Shown piece by piece: positions 49,401-56,344 of a stretch of DNA of 64,000 nt. Below the pieces are notes generated by a model that saw only the letters and a list, made by a program, of their open reading frames with translations, was not told where the DNA came from and ran no database searches. This DNA is from Ahaetulla prasina (taxonomy: Eukaryota > Chordata > Lepidosauria > Squamata > Colubridae). The position numbers and the translations under genes are program-made. Numbering within the stretch: position 1 is the first letter of the stretch; each line of letters begins with the position of its first letter. The stretch is from contig NC_080539.1 in assembly GCF_028640845.1 (NCBI RefSeq), positions 160,223,236 to 160,287,235 of the forward strand, given 5' to 3'.

Positions 49401-52400
49401 TCACATAGTTTTCAAAGTACTTACAGAACAATATCTCTATGATGTCTTAAAATCTTTGCTGACACTGCCTTTACTTTTTCAATGCTAAATAAAAAGCCTC
49501 ATATAGAAAGATCTGAAACACAGACTGGCAGCTTTTAAAGTAATATACTGCATTGCTTAAATAGCCTAACAGAGTAATTATACAAAGTTCAAATTCATAG
49601 TATGGAGGTCAGATCAAAGTCCAGAATTCTGTTCTATTATACTTAATTCTGTTTTAAGACAAGTCATGAATTTGATTACACTATTTCCTTACCTATATAA
49701 ATGAATGTAACACATTTATTGGTCAACTAAAGTCTGTACTAATTAACAATTGGTTCAGTAATATTTAAGTCATTTGATTACTTGTAGTTAACCCTTCCTC
49801 CAGTTGCAAAGCCAAAAAACAGCTATTTTCAGCATAAATTTTTAAGAAGCTTCTTTTTAATCCAAATTTTCCATACAACAAATTTTCCTTGGTAAAAGAT
49901 TATACAATCTTATCACAGATGAAACTGGACATCTTATTGAAACTTTAAAAGCAGTCAAAGCTTTTAAGTAACTAACACATGAAATTATTTTGAAATTTGT
50001 ATTTTTAAAAAACACTTATAGTTACTAGTGTACTAGAAATCCAACATGGGTTGAATTACTAATGCCTTTTTCTTAAATTATTTTTATAGTTACCATATTT
50101 TTTGGAGTATAAGACACACTTCCTCCCCCCCCCCAAAGTGGATAGAAATATATGTGCGTCTTATACAGTGAAATGTTGCTGAAGACCTACCCACCAGCCA
50201 GCCCCCACCCTTCAGCTGTTTTCAGCCTCCATGCATTGCGTTTTTGGCCTCCACATGCTCCATTTTTGACCCGTTCCAAGCTGCAGGGATCGCCACAGCA
50301 TATTGCCGCCAATGGCCACCTCCGCGTGTTGCGTTTTCGGCTGGTTCCAGGCAGCGGGGAATGGGCCAAAAATGTGACGCACGGAGGCCGAAAACACGAC
50401 ACACGGAGGCGGCCATCAGTGGCAATATGCTGTGGCAATCCCGGAAGCCTGCAATGGGTCTAAAACGGAGCGTGCAGAGGCCAAAAACACGACACGCAGA
50501 AGCCAAAAATGTGACACAAAAGAGGCGGCGATGGGCTGTGGCAATCCCCGCAGCCTGGAACAGCTGATTGGTGGTATTCCAGGATCCAACCGCCAATCAG
50601 CTGCCCATGCTGAATCAGGCCGCTGAAGCTGACTAGGCTGTTTGCTGCAAGGACGCTAGCCAAATGAATACCAGTGGATGCTGGTAGACAGAGGCAGATT
50701 TTTTTTTCTTGTTTTCCTCCCCAAAAACTAATGTGCGTCTTATACTCCAGAGCGTCTTATACTCTGAAAAATATGGTACATTGAGAATTCTATCAGTTTC
50801 TCTAATCGCAATATCTTGGGGGGGAAACCTGAGATAATCTTTAATTTAGCCATTCACCTATCTCTCAGCTGTCTACTACCCATGCTTAGAAGTTGCAATA
50901 AGTATTGTGATTGTTCTTTCTACCTTAACAGGTTTAAGGTACATATTATCATTTAATGATAATATATACCTTAAACCTGAGTGAACAATCTCTTCTTCTA
51001 CTACAAACCCTCTACCTGGAAGAATCAGCTCCAACAATCTGGTCATAAAGGAGCACCATTATTTCTTGGCTCCACTCCTTTCTTTTAACCACCCCTTTCC
51101 TGCCTGTAAATGTTGAGAAGGAAAAAAGTTAAAGGCACATTTATGTACCTCAACAGCCACCACACCAATTGTGACTATCCAACTTCCTCCCATACATGTT
51201 CCACCTGAAAACCATTTTTACTTTTTTAAAAATACAGTCTGTACTATTTGATTTTTCCCCTGGTTAATAATGGAAGTGCAGAGTTGCAGTTTGAATAACA
51301 GCCAGCAATCAATAACAAGAAGGGTAGAGCTACATACAGAACCAGATAGGCCAGGTTACTTTCTGAGTCAAAGCGCCCAGTACATACTAAATGGATCGGG
51401 CGGTCCATCCATAGACTTCGCAAGAAGAGTCAGTTGCAGACTGTAGCATTGTTTGTAGCTGATTAATCTTTCAACAAGAGAGATTCATACTATAATGGAA
51501 GTTATGATGAGCTATTAGACCCAAATAAGAGTAATTAAATTATTTAAGCAATTTGTTAAGGCTGAGTCTCTGGGAGTAGGAGTTAGATAAACTATAGTTT
51601 GTTCAGTGGCGACATCTGGTGGTTGAGAAAAAAAAAGAATTCAGATGATAGCTTTAAAATACTGAATGCACTCTAGCACAGAGTAGACTAACATTACTTT
51701 TTAAAGTTGCAATTCCATGGAGTGGTTTAATAGTTTTAATAAATAACATATTTACTGTTATTAAAAAAATAAATTATATTAATGTTGTATCAGTTTTAAC
51801 TAATATAACACATTCTGTTTGCTAGGGAACATTACGTATCCATCTTTATTGAATTCCACAGCCAAGAAAGTCTAGGTGAAATACAAAATCTCTTTTCTGA
51901 TTTTAAATTGGTGTAATTTTGTAGTCTCTTGCTAGCAGTAGGGAGGCATTAAAGCAAAAAGAAAAAATATCCCAGCCCTGAGGAACAAACACAGCAGAAT
52001 GAGGTGAGCTTGTCTACAGCTATCCAGATGCAGTCCTATTTTTTATTAATCACATAAACAAAATATAATTACATCATATAGTATTTCATTCATTGAATCA
52101 CACCAATATAGAAATGCCTCATTGTTATAAGACTTCTTGGGGTCAAGTTAATCATTACACTGAATTATGAGGTCACTGAGAGGAAAGGGTGGTGTGTTCA
52201 GAAACTTTACTGCTGCATTCTAGTTTTCCACTGTCATTTTAACAGCTGTAGCTGAACTCCATTAAACAGCGGTGGAGAAGAAAGGGAACTCTACTTCTGC
52301 TTGAGAGACAAAAGATTCTTGCTACGCAAGCAAAAAAAAAGCAGGATAAAAAATGTATCAGAGGACTTAGGTGTTTTCTGCCTTCAAGGCTGGGTGTTGA

Positions 52401-54104
52401 ACAGTTTCGCTGTTTCAGGCATTTATAAATGCTAGTTATTTGGACTTGATAAACAGCAATGTGGTTTATTCAAATTTTGTTTTAGGATCCGTGGTTTATT
52501 CAAATTTTGTTTTAGGATCCGTATATTTGGTAGTCTCTTCGCACCCTACCCTCATGATCCAAAAACTTTACCTGCAAAAGCTTTATATGATCTGAAGAGT
52601 ATTTCAGATAACACAGTATTTCAGGCTATTATTATTTTTTACTGTTATTAAAATTGTTTTAATGCTTTTTGCTTGCTGGTCCTGTGATTGTAATAAAGAC
52701 TGAGTGTAATAAAGACTGATTGCTTTATCTATCCGGAGATAATATCAGAAGTAACTCAATTCATTACCTAACCTGCCTAATCTGCTTTGCTTAGTTCTCA
52801 TGACTGCTCCATTTGCAGCTCAATACACCCACATGATATATGGCCAAGCTACACAATCTCATAAATGAGGTATCTCAGGGAAGGTTGTGTAGTGGGAACT
52901 ATATCCCCTCCTGATATTACATTGATTTCTAGAAATCACTTTTCTCACCGCGACCCCAGCATCCAACTTAAAGCAGGACTTTGCAGACACGTATAATGCT
53001 CCCATGTCCCACACCAAAATTTCCTAACCCGTGAAAGACCTACCCTACCGGCAGCTTTCAGGTTAGCCTACCCACAAGGGGGCTGTGTGTGTTTGTGTGT
53101 TTAAACTGGCACCATTACGAATGGATTTGGCACAGAGCACCGCAGCAGAGATTAGCGAGGTCCCGGGAAGGAGGGCAGGGCCACCGAGGCACCGGGAGCC
53201 AGGCGTGCCACATCCTTAAAACTCGAGTTATAACTTGCCACGAAGAGTTAAAAAAAAAAGGGTGGGGGGGAAAGCAGCCAGCAGAAAAGACGCACCGCCG
53301 CGCCGAAGTAGGCAAATATCCGGTTAGTTACAACAGGGAGGGAGCGGGAGGCTTTCAGGAGGGAAGAATTCCAGTCAGGTTATGAGGCTCTCCCTGGTCT
53401 GGTTTGAATTAAAGCTTTCGGGGGCAGCCAATAAATAAAGCCCGGCCACATTCCCGGGGCTCACACAATAGACTCTCAATCCCCCTACAGTTTTTAGTCC
53501 TTCAGAACCTGTTGAGGAATTGAGGGAAGAGGAAGGCAGGGACGACACGGGTAGCAACGAGCCGGGGAGGGGAGGGGGAGGCAATAAAGAAGAAGAAAAA
53601 AGAAGAGCGAGGAAGGGGCAGAAATCGCTTCTTCTGAGCTGTGTGTCCCCAAAACATCAACGGGGACCGCTCTGCCAACAAGGGCGAGGAGGGAGAAGAA
53701 AAAAGACGCGGAGGGGGGGCTTGAAAGGGTCTCTTCTTTCCCCTCCCCCCACTACCCGCGCCGCTCCTACTGAAAGGCATTAGAGCCCCAAGCTCAACCT
53801 GGCTGTTTGTTTTTTTTCCCCCATGCCCGCTTCAAAAAGAGTAAAGAAAGACGCGGCTTTCTTCTCCTCCTCTCCAGGCTCCCTTCTCGGAGCTTGAGCG
53901 ACCACGTGCAAGCCGGGCTCCTCCAGGACTCAAAACCCGGCGGCTGCGGCGCCGACCCGACGCGGAGAAGCTTCCCTTCTCCCCACAGCTCAGCTCCCCC
54001 CCTCCCCACACACACACACGAGGGTTGGGTTTGCTACTCACCGCGAAGACCGCTTGGAAGCAAAAGACCAAAGCGCTCAGCCCCGCTATCGCGCTGACCC
54101 TCAT
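24658..54104 (-). CDS. SDC1: Syndecan-1 (five coding exons, 326 aa)
   Basis: Type I membrane heparan/chondroitin sulfate proteoglycan, a cell-surface co-receptor for matrix proteins and growth factors. Join on the minus strand: 54104-54042, 28997-28910, 27298-26772, 26527-26392, 24824-24658. The total is 981 bases, open throughout, with intron phases 0, 1, 0, 1 and GT/AG at every junction. Residues 1-21 are the signal peptide; Ser36, Ser44, Ser48 and Ser223 precede Gly in acidic settings (attachment sites); 272-293 is the transmembrane segment; the tail has [10 protein letters not shown] (C1), a variable part and EEFYA (C2, PDZ ligand). The variable part [17 protein letters not shown] is syndecan-1-like rather than syndecan-2, -3 or -4. 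Human SDC1 has 310 residues. No neighbouring gene is visible on either side. Confidence 0.95.
24825..26391 (-). other. SDC1: SDC1 intron 4, 1.57 kb
   Basis: Bounded by GTAGGC and CCCACAG. It holds the 208-base purine tract at 25487-25694 and nothing else recognisable. Confidence 0.9.
25487..25694. repeat. Homopurine tract inside SDC1 intron 4
   Basis: About 208 bases of G and A on the plus strand (one T near 25637): GGGAA-type repeats, then AGGAG repeats. In the SDC1 transcript it is a long C/U tract. Several open frames drawn through it are meaningless. Confidence 0.95.
26392..26527 (-). CDS. SDC1: SDC1 exon 4: juxtamembrane ectodomain
   Basis: 136 bases coding [12 protein letters not shown] through [10 protein letters not shown]. 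The end DRKEVLG is nearly identical to the mammalian membrane-proximal segment, where the ectodomain is shed. Acceptor AAACAG|G, donor GGAG|GTAGGC, phase 1. The 244-bp intron 3 upstream is the shortest of the gene. Confidence 0.94.
26528..26771 (-). other. SDC1: SDC1 intron 3, 244 bp
   Basis: GTAAGA to AAACAG. No repeat or motif of note. Confidence 0.9.
26772..27298 (-). CDS. SDC1: SDC1 exon 3: Thr/Ser-rich ectodomain
   Basis: 527 bases, residues 51-226. Low-complexity and rich in Thr, Ser, Pro, Val and acidic residues, with many likely O-glycosylation positions. It is the fast-evolving part of syndecan ectodomains. Near its end lies EYGSGDQ, where Ser223-Gly224 corresponds to the membrane-proximal chondroitin sulfate site of mammals (GSGEQ). 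Acceptor TGTTAG|G, donor ATCAG|GTAAGA. Confidence 0.92.
27903..28157. mobile_element. hAT-type non-autonomous element (CAGGGGTCCCCAACC family)
   Basis: Starts CAGGGGTCCCCAACC, a terminus widespread among vertebrate hAT elements, and has a degenerate right end (GGTTAGGGAATTCTG). Flanks CTCTAAAA (27895-27902) and CTCTAAAG (28158-28165) are a seven-of-eight target duplication. The GC-rich interior explains the short open frames here. Confidence 0.8.
28575..28857 (-). mobile_element. tRNA-derived SINE (family A), full length
   Basis: Read on the minus strand: GGGGCCTCTGGTGGCTCAGC (A box), TTACTGCAAGTTCAAGTCCC (B box), the family A body and the tail ending in A/T-rich repeats. In the same orientation as SDC1, in intron 2. 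Confidence 0.85.
28910..28997 (-). CDS. SDC1: SDC1 exon 2: N-terminal glycosaminoglycan attachment region
   Basis: 88 bases coding [13 protein letters not shown], then the acidic [11 protein letters not shown] and LSSGAG. Three Ser-Gly pairs (Ser36, Ser44, Ser48) with surrounding Asp residues are the typical heparan sulfate acceptor cluster. The LPPEDQD stretch matches mammalian syndecan-1 closely. Acceptor TTCTAAAG|C, donor GCAG|GTATGC; leaves in phase 1. Confidence 0.95.
29423..29443. promoter_or_regulatory. Two octamer (ATTTGCAT) motifs
   Basis: Exact ATTTGCAT at 29423-29430 and 29436-29443, 13 bases apart, in a TTTTGCATTTGC repeat, 0.4 kb upstream of exon 2. POU-type factors bind this motif, but a simple repeat could produce it by chance. 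Confidence 0.25.
29456..29797 (-). mobile_element. MITE-like repeat family 3
   Basis: AGTTAGTCCTTGATTTACAA at the left, with TTAACAACTGCAATGATTTG and CCAAGGGACATGTGATCACC inside. The 121-codon frame here is a repeat artefact that resembles the one at 9788 because both lie in the same family. Confidence 0.7.
29837..29872. repeat. (CT)n(GT)n microsatellite
   Basis: A run of CT, then GT dinucleotides. Confidence 0.9.
30123..30210. repeat. Perfect 35-bp inverted repeat, 18-bp spacer
   Basis: The left arm 30123-30157 (TTTAAGGAAATAG ... AAGTTTG) is the exact reverse complement of 30176-30210. It is preceded by a tandem copy of GGGGCCTGGGATAACCCA. No transposon recognised. Confidence 0.95.
31135..31193 (+). 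mobile_element. CR1 fragment, left of inserted MITE
   Basis: AGAAAGAGTGCAGAGAAGAG and GAGGCTAAACCATATGAT match the sense CR1 at 16340-16410. It continues at 31596 after the MITE. Confidence 0.8.
31194..31595. mobile_element. hAT-type MITE (family 1), 402 bp, exact 8-bp TSD
   Basis: Starts CAGTGATGGGGTCAT, ends CAGCCCACCTCTG; flanked by CATATGAT at 31186-31193 and 31596-31603. It contains GT, GGGA and GA runs at 31399-31490. It sits inside a CR1 copy, so it is younger than that copy. Confidence 0.92.
31596..31680 (+). mobile_element. CR1 fragment, right of inserted MITE
   Basis: CATATGATGAACAACTGAGG, TATGTATGTCTAATCTAACA continue the CR1 ORF2 end interrupted at 31193. Confidence 0.75.
31681..34337. 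other. SDC1 intron 1, nothing recognised
   Basis: A fragment near 31860-31920 (GGAATCCTGGGAGTTGAAGT) resembles the palindromic MITE family 2. The 107-codon frame at 33102-33425 has no known domain. Otherwise plain AT-rich intron sequence. Confidence 0.4.
34346..34452. mobile_element. Palindromic hAT-type MITE (family 2), 107 bp, exact 8-bp TSD
   Basis: GGTCTCAACTTTGGCAACAT on the left and GTTGCCAAGGTTGGAGACCC on the right form long inverted ends around CTCCCAGAATTCC. Flanked by GTCTAGAT at 34338-34345 and 34453-34460. Confidence 0.9.
34461..36694. other. SDC1 intron 1, nothing recognised
   Basis: A short tandem copy TGATAGCAGAAGACTT sits at about 36040-36075. No other feature. Confidence 0.4.
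36695..37140 (+). pseudogene. L2-type LINE reverse transcriptase fragment
   Basis: The frame 36701-36883 reads [20 protein letters not shown] and [12 protein letters not shown], the region just before the first catalytic motif of L2/CR1 reverse transcriptases (family pattern QSGFRPGHSTETALV). Beyond it, broken pieces suggest later RT parts after a deletion. Non-functional. Confidence 0.7.
37149..37330 (-). mobile_element. Decayed relative of the hammerhead-bearing element at 4507
   Basis: Plus strand: GTCCTTGGTGTCTCTTAGCT, TTTTCTTGCAAATGTTTCAT, TACCCAACCTAGGTAACATT. This is the complement of one arm of the 4507 element, plus more (CTGTTTATATTCCAGTGGC). CTGATGA has decayed to CATTAAT, while GAAAC and stem II remain. 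Confidence 0.6.
37660..37730 (+). mobile_element. CR1 LINE 3' end, very short
   Basis: AGAAGGCTGGACTAGACGAC, CTCCAAGGTCTCTTCCAACT, ending TTATTCTGTA. Confidence 0.75.
37740..38130 (+). pseudogene. L2-like LINE 3' end
   Basis: Broken coding remains (ending near CTTTTGTAGAGCATGG), then an untranslated end with GAGTTGCCCAGAGTTGGGCA, TAAGATGGGCAGCTATATAA and a TGAATGAATG tail, typical of reptile L2-group ends. Confidence 0.55.
38560..38946 (+). mobile_element. CR1-L3-type LINE 3' end with ATTCT tail
   Basis: The end of the coding part (an [17 protein letters not shown] stretch, ending at a stop) is followed by the conserved 3' region: GAGAGCATATGCACCAAGAC, TGTGTGTCCAATCACACTTG, GCCAATAAAAATTCTATTCT. 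The ATTCT tail has only about four copies here. Confidence 0.8.
38947..39524. other. SDC1 intron 1, nothing recognised
   Basis: No feature identified. Confidence 0.4.
39525..39862 (-). mobile_element. MITE-like repeat family 3
   Basis: AACTGCAAGTCAACTGCCAA, GATCACCTGACCATGGGGAC and the end GGTTATAAGTCAAGAACTGT match the family. Confidence 0.7.
39970..40374. mobile_element. hAT-type MITE (family 1), 405 bp, exact 8-bp TSD
   Basis: Starts CAGAGGTGGGCTTCAA; the degenerate end is CCACCCAACCCTG. Flanked by CATAATTT at 39962-39969 and 40375-40382. GC-rich interior (GGGCGTGGCC, CTCCCCAGGCTCAGGAGGC); the long frames on both strands here come from this, not from genes. Confidence 0.9.
40837..41345 (-). 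mobile_element. CR1 LINE, reverse transcriptase end and 3' end
   Basis: Antisense: CAGAGGTCTTCTGATCCACC, TTGAAAGCCACCAGCGAGCA, CTTCCATCCATTACTTCTTG, TCTGCACACTTTCTAGGGTC. The internal part at 41148-41235 has been changed into a long hairpin. Confidence 0.85.
41148..41235. repeat. Perfect 40-bp inverted repeat, 8-bp spacer, inside CR1
   Basis: The left arm 41148-41187 (ATAATGTCCCCCC ... GTCAATAG) is the exact reverse complement of 41196-41235. The normal CR1 has only one of these arms, so the second was copied in inverted form. Confidence 0.97.
41608..41958 (+). mobile_element. MITE-like repeat family 3, full length
   Basis: Begins GGTAGTCCTCGACTTATGAC and ends GGTTGCAAGTTGAGGACTAC, clear inverted ends (about 16 of 21 bases). 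The best copy of the family here. Confidence 0.8.
41959..42905. other. SDC1 intron 1, a coding-like minus-strand stretch only
   Basis: The minus-strand frame 43034-42621 is open and, around 42663-42798, bounded by splice-like sequences (see findings). No known family, and I do not call a gene. Confidence 0.35.
42914..43019. mobile_element. Palindromic hAT-type MITE (family 2), 106 bp
   Basis: CAGGGATCTCCAACCTTGGC at the left and GCCATGGTTAGAGACCCCTG at the right. Flanks ACCTATAG (42906-42913) and ACCTTTAG (43020-43027) agree in seven of eight bases. Confidence 0.88.
43028..43766. other. SDC1 intron 1, nothing recognised
   Basis: No feature beyond a short local repeat ACGTTTATTGAG near 43291-43314. 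Confidence 0.4.
43767..44030 (-). mobile_element. MITE-like repeat family 3, right end missing
   Basis: GTAGTCCTCGATTTACAACC, CTTACAACTGTTACAGCATC, CACATGGTCATCATTTGTAA. It breaks into CR1 sequence at its right end. Confidence 0.7.
44035..44455 (+). mobile_element. CR1 LINE 3' end
   Basis: GAGGACTGGAGGCTAAAATA, TAATGAAAGGAAGGACAAGG, AGAAGCAATGGATGGAAACT, GAAGACCTCCAAGGTCCCTC. The frame is broken compared with the copy at 16205. Confidence 0.85.
46150..46232 (+). repeat. SINE family B fragment (3' part)
   Basis: TCTAAACCGCTTAGAGAGGG, AAAGTTCTGTCAAGTGTTAT, GTAAGTCTAAGTGCGATTG. Confidence 0.65.
47204..47345 (+). repeat. Old interspersed repeat (GCCCTCAAGTCAGT type)
   Basis: TGTGTGCCCTCAAGTCAGTT, GATTGCCTGGACTAAATG, GCCTCCTTCCTAGGGCTGAG, AGAGAGGTACTGG. 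I recognise it as a dispersed squamate repeat but cannot name its class. Confidence 0.5.
48985..49330. mobile_element. Inverted element with hammerhead-like cores (probably Penelope-like), in SDC1 intron 1
   Basis: Arms of about 140 bases (inner ends GTACCAACTCCTGCCACAC at 49120-49138 and its near complement at 49189-49207). On the minus strand the left arm holds CTGATGA (49085-49079), a five-pair stem II (CTGCC with GGCAG), GAAA (49059-49056) and GTC (49054-49052). The plus-strand right arm has TGAATGA at 49238-49244, the same stem II and GAAA at 49267-49270, so CTGATGA is damaged there. Both arms then run into CTCAAACTAAA and a CCAG(T/A)TG(C/T)AATGAT stretch. This is the better preserved of the two ribozyme-like elements here. 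Confidence 0.55.
49331..50090. other. SDC1 intron 1, nothing recognised
   Basis: No feature identified. Confidence 0.4.
50093..50776. mobile_element. Terminal-inverted-repeat DNA transposon, non-autonomous, 684 bp, TA target site
   Basis: Begins CCATATTTTTTGGAGTATAA and ends TTATACTCTGAAAAATATGG, with TA on both sides (50091-50092, 50777-50778). TA duplication suggests the Tc1/mariner group or a similar superfamily. The interior holds repeated GC-rich segments (GCCAAAAACACGACACGCAG type) that make spurious long frames on both strands, and a second TIR-like copy just inside the right end. Confidence 0.75.
50929..50979. repeat. Near-perfect 24-bp inverted repeat, 3-bp spacer
   Basis: CAGGTTTAAGGTACATATTA... 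pairs with its complement ending TACCTTAAACCTG; one mismatch in 24. GATTGTTC at 50909 and its complement GAACAATC at 50983 extend the pairing outward. Confidence 0.93.
51609..51622 (-). promoter_or_regulatory. CTCF-like core motif
   Basis: The minus strand reads CCACCAGATGTCGC, matching 13 of 14 positions of the CTCF core CCASYAGRKGGCRS. It lies in intron 1, 2.4 kb downstream of exon 1. Chance or repeat origin is possible. Confidence 0.3.
52461..52520. repeat. Perfect 30-bp tandem duplication
   Basis: The 30 bases GTGGTTTATTCAAA ... TTAGGATCC occur twice head to tail without a mismatch. Confidence 0.97.
54042..54104 (-). CDS. SDC1: SDC1 exon 1, coding part: signal peptide
   Basis: Encodes 21 residues, MRVSAIAGL followed by a hydrophobic core and ending QAVFA, a good signal peptidase site (A-x-A-like). 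The start ATG is in a fair context (GGCGAGGATGA). An upstream in-frame ATG 11 codons earlier (54137) exists but would put charged and polar residues before the hydrophobic core, so the inner one is preferred. The donor is CGCG|GTGAGT; the exon ends in phase 0. Confidence 0.92.
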
Positions 54105-54381
54105 CCTCGCCGTTCGTGAAAAGCAGCCGCGTTGCAAAAGGAACCCCGGTGCAAGCCAACCCTTCGCTTCGCTGCGAAGAAGAAAAAAAAAAAAGGAAGA
54201 AAAAGCGCTGTGGGGAGGAAGCGAGGCTGAAACTCTTGCCTTCTTCTAATATAAATCAAAGGCGAGAGCCTAACCTTCACCTACTGGCTGGTGTCCCACC
54301 CACCAACAGGCAGCCCCGCCCAGACCTGCCACGCCCCCTCCTCCTCGCACCATAAGCGGCGTTTCCTGCTCTCGCCCGCTT

Positions 54382-54390
54382 GTATTTATT
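54382..54390 (-). promoter_or_regulatory. TATA-like box upstream of SDC1
   Basis: AATAAATAC on the minus strand, about 280 bases before the start codon and just upstream of the GC boxes. Confidence 0.3.
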
Positions 54391-54842
54391 CCCAGTCCCA
54401 CGTAAATTCTTCCTCCGCCGAGGGACGGGGCTCCCGCTTGGTTTCCTCTCGGGACTGGATTCCTTGATTAGCCAGCACCACCAGTGACTTGGTTGATCGG
54501 GGCGACCCCGCTGGGTAACCCTCGGCTTTGCCTAAAAGCCGTAGAAGCTTCACGTCTCCTGGTTTCTAATTTCCTCCTCCTCCTCCTCCTCCTCCGAGGG
54601 GCTTGTACCACCTCCGTAATACGGACGGTGCGGGAAGGAAAAAACAAACCAAAAACGACGTAGTGGAACGGGGAGGGGAAGAAGAGCCATTAATCTCCTC
54701 CGAAGAAACCGAGAGAAAGTCCCTAGCCGTGGCCCGAGATACTATTCAGACGATCCTGTGTGTAACCTGCGAATTTAACCACCTAAAACAAACGAAAACG
54801 GAGAACCTGCGAATAAGGTCTCGCAGGAGGAAGCGGGAGTCG

Positions 54843-54864
54843 AGAGAGAGAGAGAGAGAGCGAG
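54843..54864. repeat. (GA)n microsatellite
   Basis: A short GA repeat upstream of SDC1. Confidence 0.85.
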
Positions 54865-55589
54865 AGGAAGGCTGAGCCGAACGCTGGATCAGAAGCGGCG
54901 CCCTTGTATTCTCCGATTCGCTTTAGCTCCTGAACCTCTGAAGATACCCAGTGAAAAAGGCTGATAATCCAAGATTTCTCTTTCTGTTTTCTTAACAGCC
55001 CTTGATCTAACAAGCTCCTGAAGTCCGTGCGGGCTATTTTTTTACCACATGAAGTTATATAATTTAGACGGGGAGGGGGAGAGGTGTGTAGCTATGCCTC
55101 GAAACATGCTTGGCTTTCTGAAATTTGAAAATTAGCAACTATACTTAATAGTTAAGGCCCTTAATTTTTTTTTCAGCTCCAGCCCAAAGACTTTTCTTCT
55201 TTCTGTCTGATTACTAGAAACTTGCATCCTTTCAATTTCCTGTCAGCAAAAAGCCAAGCACATTTTCACAGCAAGGCAAGGTTATTTGACAAACAACCTA
55301 AGCAAACATGTGGTTTCTCTTCAAGTCCATAATGTCTACTGGAGACTTCATCCCAGGTTGTTTTCCTGCCTTAGGTTTTGGCAGTACAGAAGTGAGCTTC
55401 CACTATCTCCTCTGAGACACTATTGTATTTTTCCAGTCTATCCTTTTGGATGAATAGTTGACACTCGCTTACGGTAAATACTGCCCAGCCTTGCTAGCTT
55501 TGTCAAATCCGTCAAAATTCACCTAGTGCTGCTCCCTAGCTTGGTGATCAATACAGAGCTCCTGTAGTAATAAATATAATCTCACTTTA
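54865..55589. other. Intergenic, nothing recognised
   Basis: No gene or nameable repeat. Confidence 0.4.
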
Positions 55590-55675
55590 TTTGACTCTGG
55601 AAAGAGTGCAGAGAAGAGACTCTGGGAAGAGTGCAGAGAAGAACAAAGATGATTAGGGGGCTGGAGGCTAAAACA
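55590..55675 (+). mobile_element. CR1 LINE, left part, split by an L2-like insertion
   Basis: GACTCTGGAAAGAGTGCAGA is followed at once by a near-copy (a local duplication of about 25 bases), then AGGGGGCTGGAGGCTAAAAC. It resumes at 56345. Confidence 0.8.
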
Positions 55676-56344
55676 TTATTATTATTATTATTTATTAAAT
55701 TTTTTTATACCGCCCTTCTCCCGAAGGACTCAGGGCGGTTTACAGCCATAATAAGAAACAACAACAATATACACATAAAACCATAATTTAAAAAACTTAT
55801 TATACAAATGGCCGAATTAAAACATTTAGAATAAAACCCCAAATTTTAAAATGTTAAAACATTAAAACTAATTACATTAAAACTAATTAAAATCCTATTA
55901 AAATCCTATGCCAGTCCTGCGCGAACAAACAAATAGGTCTTCAGCTCTCGACGGAAAGTCCGAAGGTCCGGCAGTTGCCGAAGTCCAGGGGGAAGTTCGT
56001 TCCAAAGGGTGGGAGCCCCCACAGAGAAGGCCCTCCCCCTGGGGGCCGCCAGCCGACATTGCTTGGCGGACGGCACCCTAAGGAGTCCCTCTCTGTGCGA
56101 GCGTACAGGTCGTGGGAGGCATTCGGTAACAGCAGGCGGTCCCGTAAGTACCCTGGCCCTAAGCCATGGAGCGCTTTAAAGGTAGTCACCAACACCTTGA
56201 AGTGCACCCGAAAGACCACAGGTAGCCAGTGCAGACTGCGCAGGAGAGGTGTTACATGGGAGCAACATGTGGCTCCCACTATCACCCGCGCAGCTGCATT
56301 CTGAACCAACTGGAGCCTCCGGGTGTTCTTCAAGGGGAGCCCCA
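55676..56344 (-). pseudogene. L2-type LINE 3' end nested in CR1
   Basis: The minus-strand frame 56345-55941 begins with the end of an L2-group ORF2: LQLVQNAAARVIVGATCC, then SHVTPLLRSLHWLPV and FKVLVTTFKALHGLGPGYL. The 3' untranslated end has ACCGCCCTGAGTCCTTCGGG (minus strand) and a TAATAA tail. The element lies within CR1 sequence that continues at 56345, so it is the younger insertion. The tail resembles that of SINE family A. Confidence 0.85.

Larger units (their letters stand above)
28998..54041 (-). other. SDC1: SDC1 intron 1, 25.0 kb
   Basis: Runs from the exon 1 donor GTGAGT to the acceptor TTCTAAAG before exon 2. It makes up most of the gene and holds many repeats, listed separately. 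A long first intron is also known for mammalian SDC1. Confidence 0.9.
53470..54620 (-). promoter_or_regulatory. SDC1: GC-rich, CpG-containing promoter region of SDC1
   Basis: Base composition changes from AT-rich to GC- and CpG-rich around exon 1. On the minus strand upstream of the ATG are GC boxes (complement of CCCCGCCC at 54314-54321 and of CGCCCC near 54332) and the TATA-like ATAAATAC near 54389-54382. Mammalian SDC1 promoters are also GC-box rich. Initiation about 30 bases past the TATA-like box would give a 5'UTR of some 250 bases; this is inference. The open frames called across this area are composition artefacts. Confidence 0.65.

Noticed and set aside
50152..50596. Overlapping 100-124-codon frames on both strands
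   Set aside because: They sit wholly inside a TIR transposon with internal GC-rich repeats.
54105..54137. Upstream in-frame ATG as the SDC1 start
   Set aside because: It would place a polar, basic stretch before the signal peptide; the ATG at 54104 starts immediately before the hydrophobic core and has a fair Kozak context.
53089..54355. Cluster of long frames on both strands around SDC1 exon 1
   Set aside because: GC-rich promoter sequence has few stops; only the 63-base exon 1 signal peptide is supported.
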